Origin: Gamsiella multidivaricata
Taxonomy: Eukaryota > Mortierellomycota > Mortierellomycetes > Mortierellales > Mortierellaceae
Direction of reading: 5' to 3'
DNA length: 64,000 nt
NCBI RefSeq assembly: GCF_025024155.1
Contig: NW_026251751.1
Coordinates: forward strand, 62,001 to 126,000
Shown here: piece after piece, positions 1-14,762 of the stretch
Layout of the letters: the number at the start of each line of letters is the position of its first letter
Numbering within the stretch: the stretch's first letter is position 1
The notes under the pieces: generated by a model
The model's database searches: none
Told to the model about the DNA's origin: nothing
The model's input: only the letters and a program-made list of their open reading frames with translations
Translations under genes and position numbers: made by a program

Positions 1-3955
<3,955 letters not shown>

Positions 3956-5560
3956 GGTTTGGTGGCAAACACGCGGAATGTCAATGAGCACGTCTGGGGC
4001 AAAATCCTCCTCCTGCAGGGCATATAATGTGCCTTTTTTTTTGTTTCACAAGCACAAGGCGAGGAAAAAGGGGGGATTGCTGTCATAATCGTTATGCTTC
4101 GCTCTCTGTGTGATTGCGTGGTACTGTTGCGTTGTCGTACTGTTGTTATCTTTGATTTTAGGCTGATCAGCCTGCTGACCGGTATGCAAAATGAGGTCTA
4201 TTGAAAACAAGTTTGTGATCCTGCAATGTGATGCAGATGATGACTTGCCTGGTAGTTATAGTTGGGATCCATTTTTGGCCACTAAGAACGTAACGATCGG
4301 CCTCGTGATCCTGTCTTGCTTTCCTCTCTGAGTTTCTTGTGGGCCCGACAAGGAAGAGAAAGGAAGAGAAGGACGTCAGAGAAGGAGTGGATGGACGGAT
4401 GGGAAAATATGCAACCCTTCTTCCTGATCTCGATCTCCGCTGATGCTTGATTAGGCTGTGGCTGCTTCCGACGGGAGCGATCGGTCCGGTTGGGAGATGG
4501 ACTGGCGATGGCGATCCACGAAGGAAGAGGAAGGAAGGGGATCGATCGTAGGAAAGAGGGTATTCAAGCACACACGGAGAGCGGGAGCGATAGTAGAGTG
4601 GAGTAGAGAGAAGTGCGGTGGAGTAGGGAAGCGATTGTAAAAAAAAGATTCGAATCAGAAACAAGTTCGCAGTGAGACAGGAATTTCCCTCGTAATGAAG
4701 ACCGTTATGGATACGTGATATGGAGTGCAGTTGTTTGCCGGCCCATTGGGCTGATGCCGCCCAATTCGTATGGGCGACAAAAGCAAAGCACACCTCTTCT
4801 CCTTCACCTTTCTTCCTCTTCTTTCCTTCTTTTCTCCTCAGCTGCCAATTCCTCTTCATCCCTCTTCTGTCCCCTTTCTATTCATCCCCTTCTTGTCTTC
4901 TCTTCTTCTCTCTTGCCTAAGTCTCATTCCACTCATTCTCATCCGAAAAACCTTCAAATATATATCTTTGTACTTCTCACTTACCTTTGCTATATAGGCC
5001 TTTCTCTCCTTCTTCTCAACTGCAATGAAATGTATCTCGATTATAGTCTACAGAGTTGTCTAAAGGTGTACAAGGATCGTCGAGGGTCTGGATGGAATCT
5101 CATCCATCGGCTGAGGGTAGTGGGGAGAGATGAATAACACGCTTATTTTTGAGCGATACCAATAACAACATGAACGTAACATATGCGATAAAAAAATTTC
5201 TTTATTAGTAATGAATGGCATGTGTTTTGACTGTACAAGTGACAGTTGCCGCCAATTGGCACAACTTCATTGCGAACAACAACAAAAAAAAAAAAAAAAA
5301 AAAAAAAAGAAGTAAAAGAAGTTAAAGAAAAGAAGCGCATGAAAGCGAACAACCAAGGATCGTTGGTATTAGCACAAAGATTGATTTTTCTAGGTGGGTA
5401 TAATTAGTACACGAATAAATATGTTACGAATGGTAGAAATATATAATAATGCAAAAGAACTGGGGTATCATAAGCAGGCAAACATGCGGACGAAACCATA
5501 ACTGCCGTTCACCAATAATAAAAACGGCATTGGACTGGTGGCAAAGGTTCCCAAGAACGC
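3956..5560. other. Intergenic: upstream region of the CHD gene and 3' flank of the coiled-coil gene
   Basis: No convincing gene is seen. Positions 4780-4990 are pyrimidine-rich on the plus strand. A 230-codon minus-strand open frame (4859-4167) has low-complexity, UTR-like composition and matches nothing I know. A poly(A) run of about 27 nt lies at 5282-5308. The stretch probably holds the CHD promoter and 5' leader. Confidence 0.5.
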
Positions 5561-8500
5561 TCACTTCTTCATCGATGCAGCCATCCTCGCACGATCTCGG
5601 TCCACAGCTGTCATTAGCGATTCGAGCTCGACCTGGAACCGATGAATTTCTGCATTCTTCCGCTGCACTACCTGAACCCACTTAGCCTTCCATGCCTCTA
5701 GTCGCTGATCCGTCTGTCGCTTCGCCTCCAAGACCACTTCCTGGAGCTCCTGATCGCGACGCTCCAAGCGCTGTTCCAACCGCAGCACGACTTGGTCCAG
5801 CTCCTCCAGCGTATGATGCTGTGAACGGCCACCAGCTGACGATGTACTGACAACAGAATCACTGTCGCGGGTCGACGATCTCTCCAGCGACAGTCCTGTC
5901 GGCTCAGGCTTGTCCTTGATCATCCTGATTCGCTCCACAACCTTCTCCAAAGCGACGGCACGCTCCTTCCAAGCGCCCAGCTCCGAGGTCCTCTCCTCCA
6001 AAGCCTTTTCAAGCCTCTTATAATCGTCCACAGACCACTCTGGTACTCCACCCGCAGAGCGATCCTGCATTGTCAATTGGATGTCAAAGGCCTCCTGAAG
6101 TTGTTCTCGAAGCTGGTCTCGTTGTTTGGTGAGCGACAGCATCCGAGTACGCATAATGGCCACCGACTCTACTTCTGCGGCATTGGCGGCACTCTCCTGA
6201 CCATTAGGATGGCCTCGCTCGCCCTGCTGTTGGTCCTTGGGTCCTTGTTGACGTAAAGTAGTATTCTCGTCCTGAAGTTTGGCCTTTGCGATCTCTGCCG
6301 CACTCAACTTGGACTGGAGCTGGTCCACCTGATCCTCCAGCATGCGAGCGAGCGTCAGCTTCTCGCGGACTAAAGTTGCGTTTTCCGCCTCGGCTGCCTG
6401 CGCCCGTCTCTGCTCCGCTGCCAATCGGAAAGCAGTCTCCATATTGATGCGTTCCAACTCCTTGACGCGAGCTTCGAGTGCCTCGACGCCGCTGGTAGGC
6501 GCTGCTGCGATCGAAAGACCCTCAACCACCGCTTGAGCATGGCCTTCATCCAAGTGGTTCTCCATAACTTGATTTTTGCCGTTGGCGAGCGCCATCTGAT
6601 CGAGCTCCAAGACTTTGTCGAGATAGGCATTGTGGTAGAACTCGGCTTCGGCCTCTTTGGTTCGAATCCTCACCAGTAGACCCTGGATGACCTTGCGGAT
6701 CCTAGCCTGACCCTCGTCCGTGTTGGCGTCGTCCAGCCTTTGATTTGCGGCGTTCTCGTGCATATCCAGCAATTCTTCAAGCTGATTGACCCTGCGCTGC
6801 CTCTCCGCCTGCTGCTGTCGCAAAACTAGTGAAAGCGAGGACAGCTCCTTATGAAGACGTTTGTTTTCAACATTAAGCGTGTTAATCCGATCTCTCAGTT
6901 TGTTGGCCAGCTTGTGCTGCTCGCTCAGCGCGGACAGTCGTAGATCCTCTCGCGAGCTCCCATTATGGTGCTGGTGATTCTTGGTCTGAGAAGACAAAGG
7001 AATGACGGTTCCAGTCGAAGATCGAACGCTGATGAAACTTTCGACGGATGCTGTGCGCATAAGACTTTTACGCACATCTGCCTCGAACTTGCTAAGCCTC
7101 TCCTCCAAGTCCAGCTTGTCGCCGTCTGCGTGATTAGGCATGCTGGCAGTCGTCAATGTCTCGGTGGAGGTGAGTTTACGGTCCAGCAGCTTGTTCTTGG
7201 ATCCCTTCTGCTGTTGCTGGGAATCCGAGAGTGGTGGCGAAGGTGAACTCAACTTGCTGCAGATTGATGGTTCCGTAGAGGTCTTCAATGCCGAGGCCCT
7301 GATCAAGCCAATGTCTTTCTCCAGATCCAAATCGACTGTGGTATCGGCCTGGTTGTCATCCGCAGAGGACAAAGATGATGCGCGCTTCGAGTGAGGTCTT
7401 CGGTAACTGGGAATGAGCGATTGCAGCTGAGCTAACATGCCATCGTATCCAGCACGGAAGTCCTGCACCTCGCGCTCAAGTTTCTGCATATCCTCGGTCT
7501 TGACCCTCCGCTCTTCGTCCAGGATTTGTTCTGTCACTCGAAGTCGCTCCTTCAAGTCCGCGATTTCAGCCTGATGCTCTTCCTCCTTGTCCTTGAGATT
7601 TTTTCGCGTCCTTTCATGGCTCTCCTGTGCCTGTTTCAGCAACACTCGAAGGTCCGCATTGCCATACTTTTCTTGATCAGAGCTATCCAGCTCGGACCGC
7701 AGCTGAGCCATCTCGTTCTTGAGCCGTTCCACTGTCTGCAGATGACGCTTCTCAGCCTCTTGACGCAGCTCGACAGAAGACTTAAGCTGAGTCGTCAGTT
7801 TCTCGTTTTCCTGCTGGTATCCCTGCAAAAGCGCCTCCTGTTGCGTCATCTCGCGGCCGATCTGATCCAATGTTTGATGATAGCTTTCGTACGGTTTTGC
7901 GGCCGCAGTATGCATCGCCATCAGGTCATCCTCGTACTCGTGCATCACCTTGAGAGTGTGATCCAATTCCTGCTGCAATGTCTGGATCTCCTCGTCGCGA
8001 ATATTAAGGATTCGGAGTAACTCCGTATTCCGGTTCATGATGTATTCGGCTTCAGTGGTCAGTTGATCTTGGAGATCCTCAGAAAGGCCAAGCGAGTGAG
8101 AAGAAGACGTGGCCGGAAAACCGTTTCCTGAAACAGCAGAAGTGGAAGGTTCGGCACGCCCATTTTGCTTGTGATCCTGACGCTGCTTTTGAAACGCTTT
8201 GCTGGACATGTTTCCCTGATCGCCTGAATAATGATGAGATGCTGACTCCGCAGAAGATCCAAAAAGGCGCTGACTGGCATACCCCTCCTTTGACTGACCG
8301 CGTGTGTCCCTGGGTGAATGCTGGAGACTCTCTGTGTAGCCTTGACTGGGGAGGGATCCCTGCTCCAACTCCTGTCCTGGGTATGTATACCTTGAATACA
8401 GGTCTCCATCTTGCTGAGCAGAGTTGGCAGAATCATATGAAGTGCCAAGGAGGCTGGACTCTCGTTTATACTGGGATGGGTGTTGTCTCTGCTGCTGCTG

Positions 8501-9241
8501 GTAGTCATCGGAATACCTGGACATGGTGGATGAAATGCTGGGCCCTATGGGCCTGTTGCCACGGCTGTTGTACTTTGTTGATGCTGAAGGAGCATGGTGT
8601 GCGCTGAGACCGCCGCCGAGGTTGGGGCGAGGTGTACGATATGACCCAGAGTGGCTGTCGGTCTGGGATTCTGCTAATTCTGGGTTAGAAGACGTTGGTG
8701 AGAGTGTGAAGGAGGTTTTGCGGGTATAGAGAAGCCCCTCTGGGTTCCGTTCGAGGTCCTGCTGACGGCCAGAGTGGGATGGGTATCCTCGTAGTGAGGG
8801 CGAGAGATCTGGTACAGGGATCCTGATTTGGGTGTTGGACTGCGTTTGCTTATGCTCATTTTCAACATAGCTGAAACTGCTGTGGCCATTGGAGGACGTT
8901 GTGCCTGAGGATGACTGTTGCTGTGATTGTTGCTGTTGCTGCTGTGTCTTAGCTTTGGATTCAGCCTTTGACCTGGCGGCGATGAGGGCTTCGGCGAGGG
9001 CCATGCTGGGGTTGCTGAGGTCTGCTGGTCCCCGGTCTGGCTCTGGTGGACGGATGGGATGCACTTGAGGAGTGCGATGGCCTTGCGAGGATGGGGCGGA
9101 GGCCAAAGGAGAGGGCGATGACTTTACAGAATTGGATGCAGTGGTGGGCACGGTCCTTGTTGGAGGGGAAGGAAAAGGGTGAAAGGAGGACCGACTCGAG
9201 GGCATTTCAGCCAGGCTAGACAAATTGAGTTTTGAACCCAT
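5561..9241 (-). CDS. Large coiled-coil protein, 1,226 aa, unknown function
   Basis: Single intronless frame from ATG at 9241 to TGA at 5561. Residues 1-380 are Ser/Pro/Gln-rich and probably disordered. From about 385 to 620 (RNTELLRILNIRDEEIQTL onwards) and again from about 770 to 1,225 the sequence is heptad-like coiled coil, separated by a Ser-rich linker. The extreme C-terminus (KAKWVQVVQRKNAEIHRF, then ELESLM) is compact and basic and resembles end modules of spindle-pole or centrosome coiled-coil proteins. That is only an impression; no enzymatic motif is visible. A structural or scaffold role is an inference. The gene lies downstream of a 245-codon gene on the same strand, 0.9 kb away. 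The start is the first ATG in frame. Confidence 0.85.
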   Translation of the reverse strand: MGSKLNLSSLAEMPSSRSSFHPFPSPPTRTVPTTASNSVKSSPSPLASAPSSQGHRTPQVHPIRPPEPDRGPADLSNPSMALAEALIAARSKAESKAKTQQQQQQSQQQSSSGTTSSNGHSSFSYVENEHKQTQSNTQIRIPVPDLSPSLRGYPSHSGRQQDLERNPEGLLYTRKTSFTLSPTSSNPELAESQTDSHSGSYRTPRPNLGGGLSAHHAPSASTKYNSRGNRPIGPSISSTMSRYSDDYQQQQRQHPSQYKRESSLLGTSYDSANSAQQDGDLYSRYTYPGQELEQGSLPSQGYTESLQHSPRDTRGQSKEGYASQRLFGSSAESASHHYSGDQGNMSSKAFQKQRQDHKQNGRAEPSTSAVSGNGFPATSSSHSLGLSEDLQDQLTTEAEYIMNRNTELLRILNIRDEEIQTLQQELDHTLKVMHEYEDDLMAMHTAAAKPYESYHQTLDQIGREMTQQEALLQGYQQENEKLTTQLKSSVELRQEAEKRHLQTVERLKNEMAQLRSELDSSDQEKYGNADLRVLLKQAQESHERTRKNLKDKEEEHQAEIADLKERLRVTEQILDEERRVKTEDMQKLEREVQDFRAGYDGMLAQLQSLIPSYRRPHSKRASSLSSADDNQADTTVDLDLEKDIGLIRASALKTSTEPSICSKLSSPSPPLSDSQQQQKGSKNKLLDRKLTSTETLTTASMPNHADGDKLDLEERLSKFEADVRKSLMRTASVESFISVRSSTGTVIPLSSQTKNHQHHNGSSREDLRLSALSEQHKLANKLRDRINTLNVENKRLHKELSSLSLVLRQQQAERQRRVNQLEELLDMHENAANQRLDDANTDEGQARIRKVIQGLLVRIRTKEAEAEFYHNAYLDKVLELDQMALANGKNQVMENHLDEGHAQAVVEGLSIAAAPTSGVEALEARVKELERINMETAFRLAAEQRRAQAAEAENATLVREKLTLARMLEDQVDQLQSKLSAAEIAKAKLQDENTTLRQQGPKDQQQGERGHPNGQESAANAAEVESVAIMRTRMLSLTKQRDQLREQLQEAFDIQLTMQDRSAGGVPEWSVDDYKRLEKALEERTSELGAWKERAVALEKVVERIRMIKDKPEPTGLSLERSSTRDSDSVVSTSSAGGRSQHHTLEELDQVVLRLEQRLERRDQELQEVVLEAKRQTDQRLEAWKAKWVQVVQRKNAEIHRFQVELESLMTAVDRDRARMAASMKK

Positions 9242-10128
9242 AGGAGACGGGAGGGTCGCGTCAGTATTTCAATGTGATATGCAAACAAAAGGTAGACAGA
9301 GAGAGTAGGGCGGCAGGGCGGGAAAATTTTGTTGATTTAGGGATCGGCGGGAAAAAAAATGCCAAAGACCAGCGCACAGTCAGTCAGTCAGTCCTTCTAT
9401 CGGTCCATTGCAATGCTGCAGATGCAACAAACAAAAACCACTGCTCGCTCCCCACTGGTCCAATTGTGGTGCATTAGATGCATGCAAATGGGAGGAACAG
9501 TAAACGAGGGCACTTCCAAATGCGTCGTACGGAATAAGCGCGCGATGCAGCATGCCGCCTTGCTCATTGGTAAGAAAAAAGAAATGTACCCGCCGCTGTA
9601 CTGGGGGATGGTTTACTGGCGGAATGTCACGCACACTCGACTGGGAGTGCTGTTCATTGGGAGCAGGACTGAATTGGACTGGACTGGGCTGGGCAGCTCT
9701 GAATTGAACTGAACAAGGCACCATTCTTCCTGTGGGATAATCCACCATATAGATTGCCTTTTCTTTTTCTGATCCGCTCCCTGGTCCGCTCCCTTATCCA
9801 GCTCCTGCCTCTGTTTTGGATAATAATGATAATGATGATGTTGTTGTTGTTGCTGATGCTGATGCTGTTTGTTGACAATGCTGCCGCTAATGCTGATGCT
9901 GGTATACTACTCGTGCTCATACTCATGATATTGTTTGTCGTTGCGGCTGTTATGGTGTATACTTCGGTTGGGATGGAAATGGCTGCTGATTATGCACCAA
10001 CGTGCATCGACTCAATAATGCCACCCTGGGCCATCCAGGACGGCCTGGCCGATCATGAGGTAAACAACAACGACAATAACAGCAAGGATACATGGTAAAT
10101 GGCGACGACCAAGAGCACCAACGATAGC
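9242..10128. other. Intergenic: probable promoter and leader of the coiled-coil gene
   Basis: No gene of its own is supported. A short (CAGT)n run lies near 9377-9391, and GAT/GTT microsatellite-like sequence at 9823-9870. A possible last exon of the upstream 245-codon gene would end near 10,000 (see that entry). Confidence 0.45.
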
Positions 10129-10866
10129 TCACCTTTGTTTTGACCCGCCCTTCCTGGATTTGTCGTTCACCTGCCTTGCATCAAAGTCCCGATCGCGCAT
10201 CTGCTGCAAGGCCTCCTGCTCGTCGTCATCGAGCGGTATGCTCTCAATATCATCCTCATGAATGCCGCATCTGTCCATCTGGTCGTCAATCTCTTCTTCT
10301 TCTTCTTCTTCTACAATATGTGACCCTGCTGGAATGGAGGAAAGATTGGCTCCGAAAGGAGGGAGTCGTTTGGCGGCTGTCATCTTGATTGGCAACCCCG
10401 AGTCTCGTCGGACACGGTACGACTCCGCGCCTGACAGATCATTCAACAATGGTGGCTCTCGCGATGGGAATGACTCATGATCTTCTTCGCTTCCGCTGCT
10501 GTAATGATAGGCGCCGGTGCCGTTCCCGCTGCCGCTACCACTGCGTTGATGGCCACTGCTTTGGGATTGTGGTGAGCTTTCAGGAGTGGCAAATCCGGAC
10601 AATGGCTGGCTTGAGTTAGAAAAGGAGTGTTGCTGCTGTTGTACAGGTGGTGTTTGATGGTGCTGTTGCTGTTGTTTGGACCTGGGATCGTATGCGTCAT
10701 GTGGGTATCCGAGAGACGAAGCAGAGTTGTTATTGTAACCGGCGGCATTGTGGCGGTCCATGGAGGATGTGGAGCTCTCCTCGCCTGCCTCGTAGTCGGC
10801 TGAGGACACGGTTCCTCGGGGAGGATGCTTGTAGTGCGGCCTGTCTAGATAGGAGTCTGTATTCAT
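10129..10866 (-). CDS. Hypothetical protein, 245 aa, low complexity
   Basis: Open frame from ATG at 10866 to a TGA at 10129. Ser/Gln/Asn-rich for the first 150 residues, then a conserved-looking stretch (YRVRRDSGLPIKM, KRLPPFGANLSSIPAG), an acidic run of Glu and an acidic C-terminal region (DDIESIPLDDDEQEALQQM). The stop codon overlaps a perfect splice-donor context (AAAG then GTGAGC at 10132). An 88-nt intron ending at 10045 would replace the last residues by a short tail (PSWMAQGGIIES and on to a TAA). Both forms are possible. No family recognised. Composition and length support a real gene; function unknown. Confidence 0.6.
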   Translation of the reverse strand: MNTDSYLDRPHYKHPPRGTVSSADYEAGEESSTSSMDRHNAAGYNNNSASSLGYPHDAYDPRSKQQQQHHQTPPVQQQQHSFSNSSQPLSGFATPESSPQSQSSGHQRSGSGSGNGTGAYHYSSGSEEDHESFPSREPPLLNDLSGAESYRVRRDSGLPIKMTAAKRLPPFGANLSSIPAGSHIVEEEEEEEIDDQMDRCGIHEDDIESIPLDDDEQEALQQMRDRDFDARQVNDKSRKGGSKQR

Positions 10867-13800
10867 GAAAGCGGATCGCCAACGGCACGGCTGCTGACTT
10901 TGTGGTTGATAAAAAGATAGAGATGTGTAGCAAGCCCTCGATGTCGGTGCTAGCGGTTGGCGTTGTTGTTGCCACTAAAAAGCTACTGTTGTTGATAATG
11001 CAATTCCGCCACGGATTGATGTTCCTGGTAGTTTTGCAAATGGGTCTCGATATTAGTCGCAAGTTTGGTTACAGAGGTGAAATAAGAGACAAAAAAAGAA
11101 GGTTGATTGAATGGAAAGGAATGCCCCTGTTGAAATAAATGCCTTTCATATCATTGTCACAATCAGGTACAAAGTTTGTTGTTTTTACCCCCCAATTTGC
11201 TTTTTTTTTTTCTGCTGCTTCTTTTCCCCTGTTCTTTTATTCTTTTTATCTTCATCTGGAAAGAAGAAGAGATACTGATAATGAACTGGGTCAATTGCTG
11301 CTGCACTATGTAAACAACACGCGCGAAAGAAAGAAAAAGGCAGATGATACATACAGCCATATAATGAAAAATGAAAGGATACATAGCAACTGGTCCACTT
11401 TGCTTCAACAGACAATGAGGACATTCAGCTGGACCCGTAATTACAAAGCGGAGATGAATAGCCATGACTTACGCTATACGCGGAATCGACTAGGGAGTGT
11501 GCGTGAAGGTTGAGGCGACGATGGAGTTGTCTCTGTGTGAAGTGTAATAATGTATTGCCAGGGTATCAATTGAATCTTGATTTATGAATTCGGAGGAGGG
11601 GGGGGGGGGGGGGCAGTCGTTAGTGATCAAGCTGAGTGCGAGTGTAAGTATGAGAGAGTGAGCGGTTTATGAATTTCGAAGAAGTATTAGGTTGGAGTGG
11701 AATCTGATCTGAGTCGAGGATGAAGAATGACTGGAGGTGGGATGTGGATGGAGGTAGATGGAGGTGGAGTTGTGATGCGGGATGAAAGGAAGAAGAAGAA
11801 AGAGGAAAACAAAAAAAAAGAGGTGGGAGCATGGGTGCCATGCTCCTTTGCTTGACCACGGTCTATATATCGTGCCCTTTTCTTCCACGCTTTTAAGGAT
11901 GCAGCCCCATTGAAGGAAAAAATATATCGCTATTCAGGTATCCCTCTCATATTTGCTTAGTCCACTGACAATGCTGCTGCATGTCCCAACTACCACATCT
12001 GTCGCGTTTTCCATGTTCATTATTGTCGTCTACCCGCCTAAACCAATGGGAAATGAAAAATGCTGCGTCTTTGTTGTAATTGTGAATATGAGGACATCAT
12101 GATTATTAACCTCGAACATGTCTCTCGCTTCCAAGTTGCTCAGAATCCAAAACGGTTCTTGAAATATACAAAAAAAAAAACCAGGTTGGAGAGCACCTCA
12201 ATCACGGACTTTGGTCATACTATGTTCAATGCAAAAACAGGCCCGCAGGTGAATCTGGTGCAATGCCTAAGGGAAACATCGAATAGGTGCGATGTCCTTG
12301 TCCATAAGGAGCTTCCCTCGGCTTCGGGTGCATCCCCTCACCTGCATCAGCGCGCATGCTCTAAACTCGTACCTTTTTCTGTTCTTATTTTTATCAGTCC
12401 CTTTAGGACGAAGAGGAAGGATCGGTATCATCGCAAACAAACATCCCGTTTTTTCTTGACGGGTTGATCCCCTTTTCTTGAGGCAGTAATGGTACAACAG
12501 GCAAATCCACTGAACTCGCCAGATGTATCGACACTTAAATCAAGTGACATATAGGCTAATCTTTGACAATGAAGAGGTATTCTAAATACTGAGAAGAAGG
12601 AAGAGCGCGCGCGATGGAGCACTTGCTTTCGTATCAAACTTTCTTGCTAACATTAGATTGACTACGTATTTCTTTAGTTTATCGCCGCACTCCTGGCGTC
12701 TTTCCTTCCATCTTTCTTCCTCCGAGAAATGGCAAAAAAACTCAAAGAAGAGCATGAAGCGTAGCATTGCAAATCACTGATCGAGTATGCACCCGCCTAT
12801 GATTCACCTGAACTGCTAAGCTACATTTGCAGCCAAATGACCTGAATAGAAGTAAAGTACCAAATGTGGTCTCCCACTGAATACTTGAAAATCAGAGCAA
12901 ACATCACCAGAGCATTGAGCATTTCTCCTTTTTTTTTCCTTCATAAAGATGTACTTCCATTATTTGGTTACGATCAAGCCGCGGATTATCACCGCAGGTA
13001 GCACCATGGGTCTGCTGTATATTGTATAGACTAGCAAGAAGCGGTGGACCAGTGCGCTATGGACGAAGATGAAGATGAAGGGCTATTCATCAAACAATGA
13101 GCCTCGTGGCCAATATTATCAATCTCGCCATTGCGCCTTTTGCCCTTTTGTATTTAGCGCGTGCATGTAGCTGCACGACGTGCGCAAAGCCAAGAAACAA
13201 AGCACTCCATCCCTTCATTTTGGCGTTTGCCGCCAAATGCAACCCATGATCATAGTGTTTGGCAGATTTGTTTGATGCCAGACAATAATAACGTACAATA
13301 CGACGGGGCAAGCAAGGTGCAGTGCAGTGCTCAACAGTTTGATGTCTGTGGCACGCACGCACACATGCATACACACATGCGTACATACTGCAGTTGGGTT
13401 TAATATCATTTTGTCCAAAATGATATTCTTTTTGGAGGGAAAATAGCAACGACATGAACTGCAGTTCTTGTAGGGATGGAATCTAGGCTCTGGAGTTCTC
13501 GTCAACCATACAAATCATGTCTGGGACATGTTTATGCGCCTTGGTCAAAGATCCGCCTCTGTTCTGTTCTTTTGCAGCCATTTTTGGTTAGCAAAGGAAA
13601 AGGCACTAACGACAAAAACGCAATGAGATGTCCAAGTAGCCACGTTCATTCATTATCCGTCAATTGTTACTGCTGGATTTATGACATACTCAATATCGAT
13701 CGCATCTTCAAGTTGTAAGTATGCCGGCGCTTGAACGTCTTTCCCACCTTTCCAATCGCTCGCCTGCTGCAACGGCGTCGCGTTGTCAACTTCATTATGG

Positions 13801-14421
13801 CCGTGACAAAAAAAAAATATCTGATTTTAATGCTCTGCTGAACTCTTGCATCTATTTTATTTTCCTCCGCCTCAGCGCACCAAAACTGGATCTCGAAACC
13901 AGCTCAACCTTAATAAACGCTTAGAGCTGGAAATCTGGTCACCTGCTGCAAGGACTGGCATGGCATTGAGCAGCCGAAACAGCACATTCATTGGTATTGT
14001 TACTCAGCACTCATCATTAGTAAGAGGGCAGGTTTTCACATCAATCAACGTGAGAAAACGAACAAGGACGACGTCATTAGATAGGTGATGAATGAGGTGG
14101 CTGCAAGAAAGCTACTGTGAGGAATGGAGGTGCCAAGGCCATCAAGGCGCTGTCCCAACCAGGGTTCCCCTTCCTTCGCCTGTCATTCGCGCGGCTACTT
14201 GCTGTGAAGAGCCTGGCGAAGTACGGGCAAGGCCAGCTCTCACGAGCCGTCACAGGTTTCGCGGTACAAAAAGCGTCTCAAGCAATGCTGCAGTCTCATC
14301 TCAGGAGACAAGTCGCAAGGGAAAGGAATCATCCAAGGAAGCAAAGCAGCGAAAAGCAACGGCTAGAAACAAGAGACATAAGCGAAACAAAGAAACAAAG
14401 AAGCAAGAGAGACAGACGGGA
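10867..14421. other. Long intergenic stretch, no gene seen
   Basis: Both strands were read. Open frames here are short, start outside any TATA or splice context and show no family motifs. Notable content: a run of 16 G at 11598-11613, pyrimidine-rich sequence at 11200-11260, and the leader of the heat-shock factor gene near the right end. Part of 14092-14421 is open in frame with the heat-shock factor, but its composition reads as leader rather than protein. Confidence 0.45.
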
Positions 14422-14703
14422 ATGATGTTCAGTACCAACGGGTTCATCGACTCGGGTAACAACGAAAACACCACCGGGAGCAATCCGCGCATAGTTGAGC
14501 TTACCAGCAACAGCCCGCTCTCTTCGACTCCGAGTAACATTCACGATGGCAACAATATCAGCATCAGCACGGACGAGGACCCGGAACCAATAATCACCAC
14601 GCCAGAGTCTAGCACGTTGTCGTTCATGTCTTCGCCAGCAAACAGCAGCAGCGCTATCATGAGCCCCGTCAACAGGTCTACCCTGGCGCTTATTAACGCT
14701 TCC

Positions 14704-14762
<59 letters not shown>

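Noticed and set aside
4167..4859. 230-codon minus-strand frame upstream of the CHD gene
   Set aside because: Low-complexity, UTR-like composition, no homology and no promoter; more likely leader or promoter sequence.
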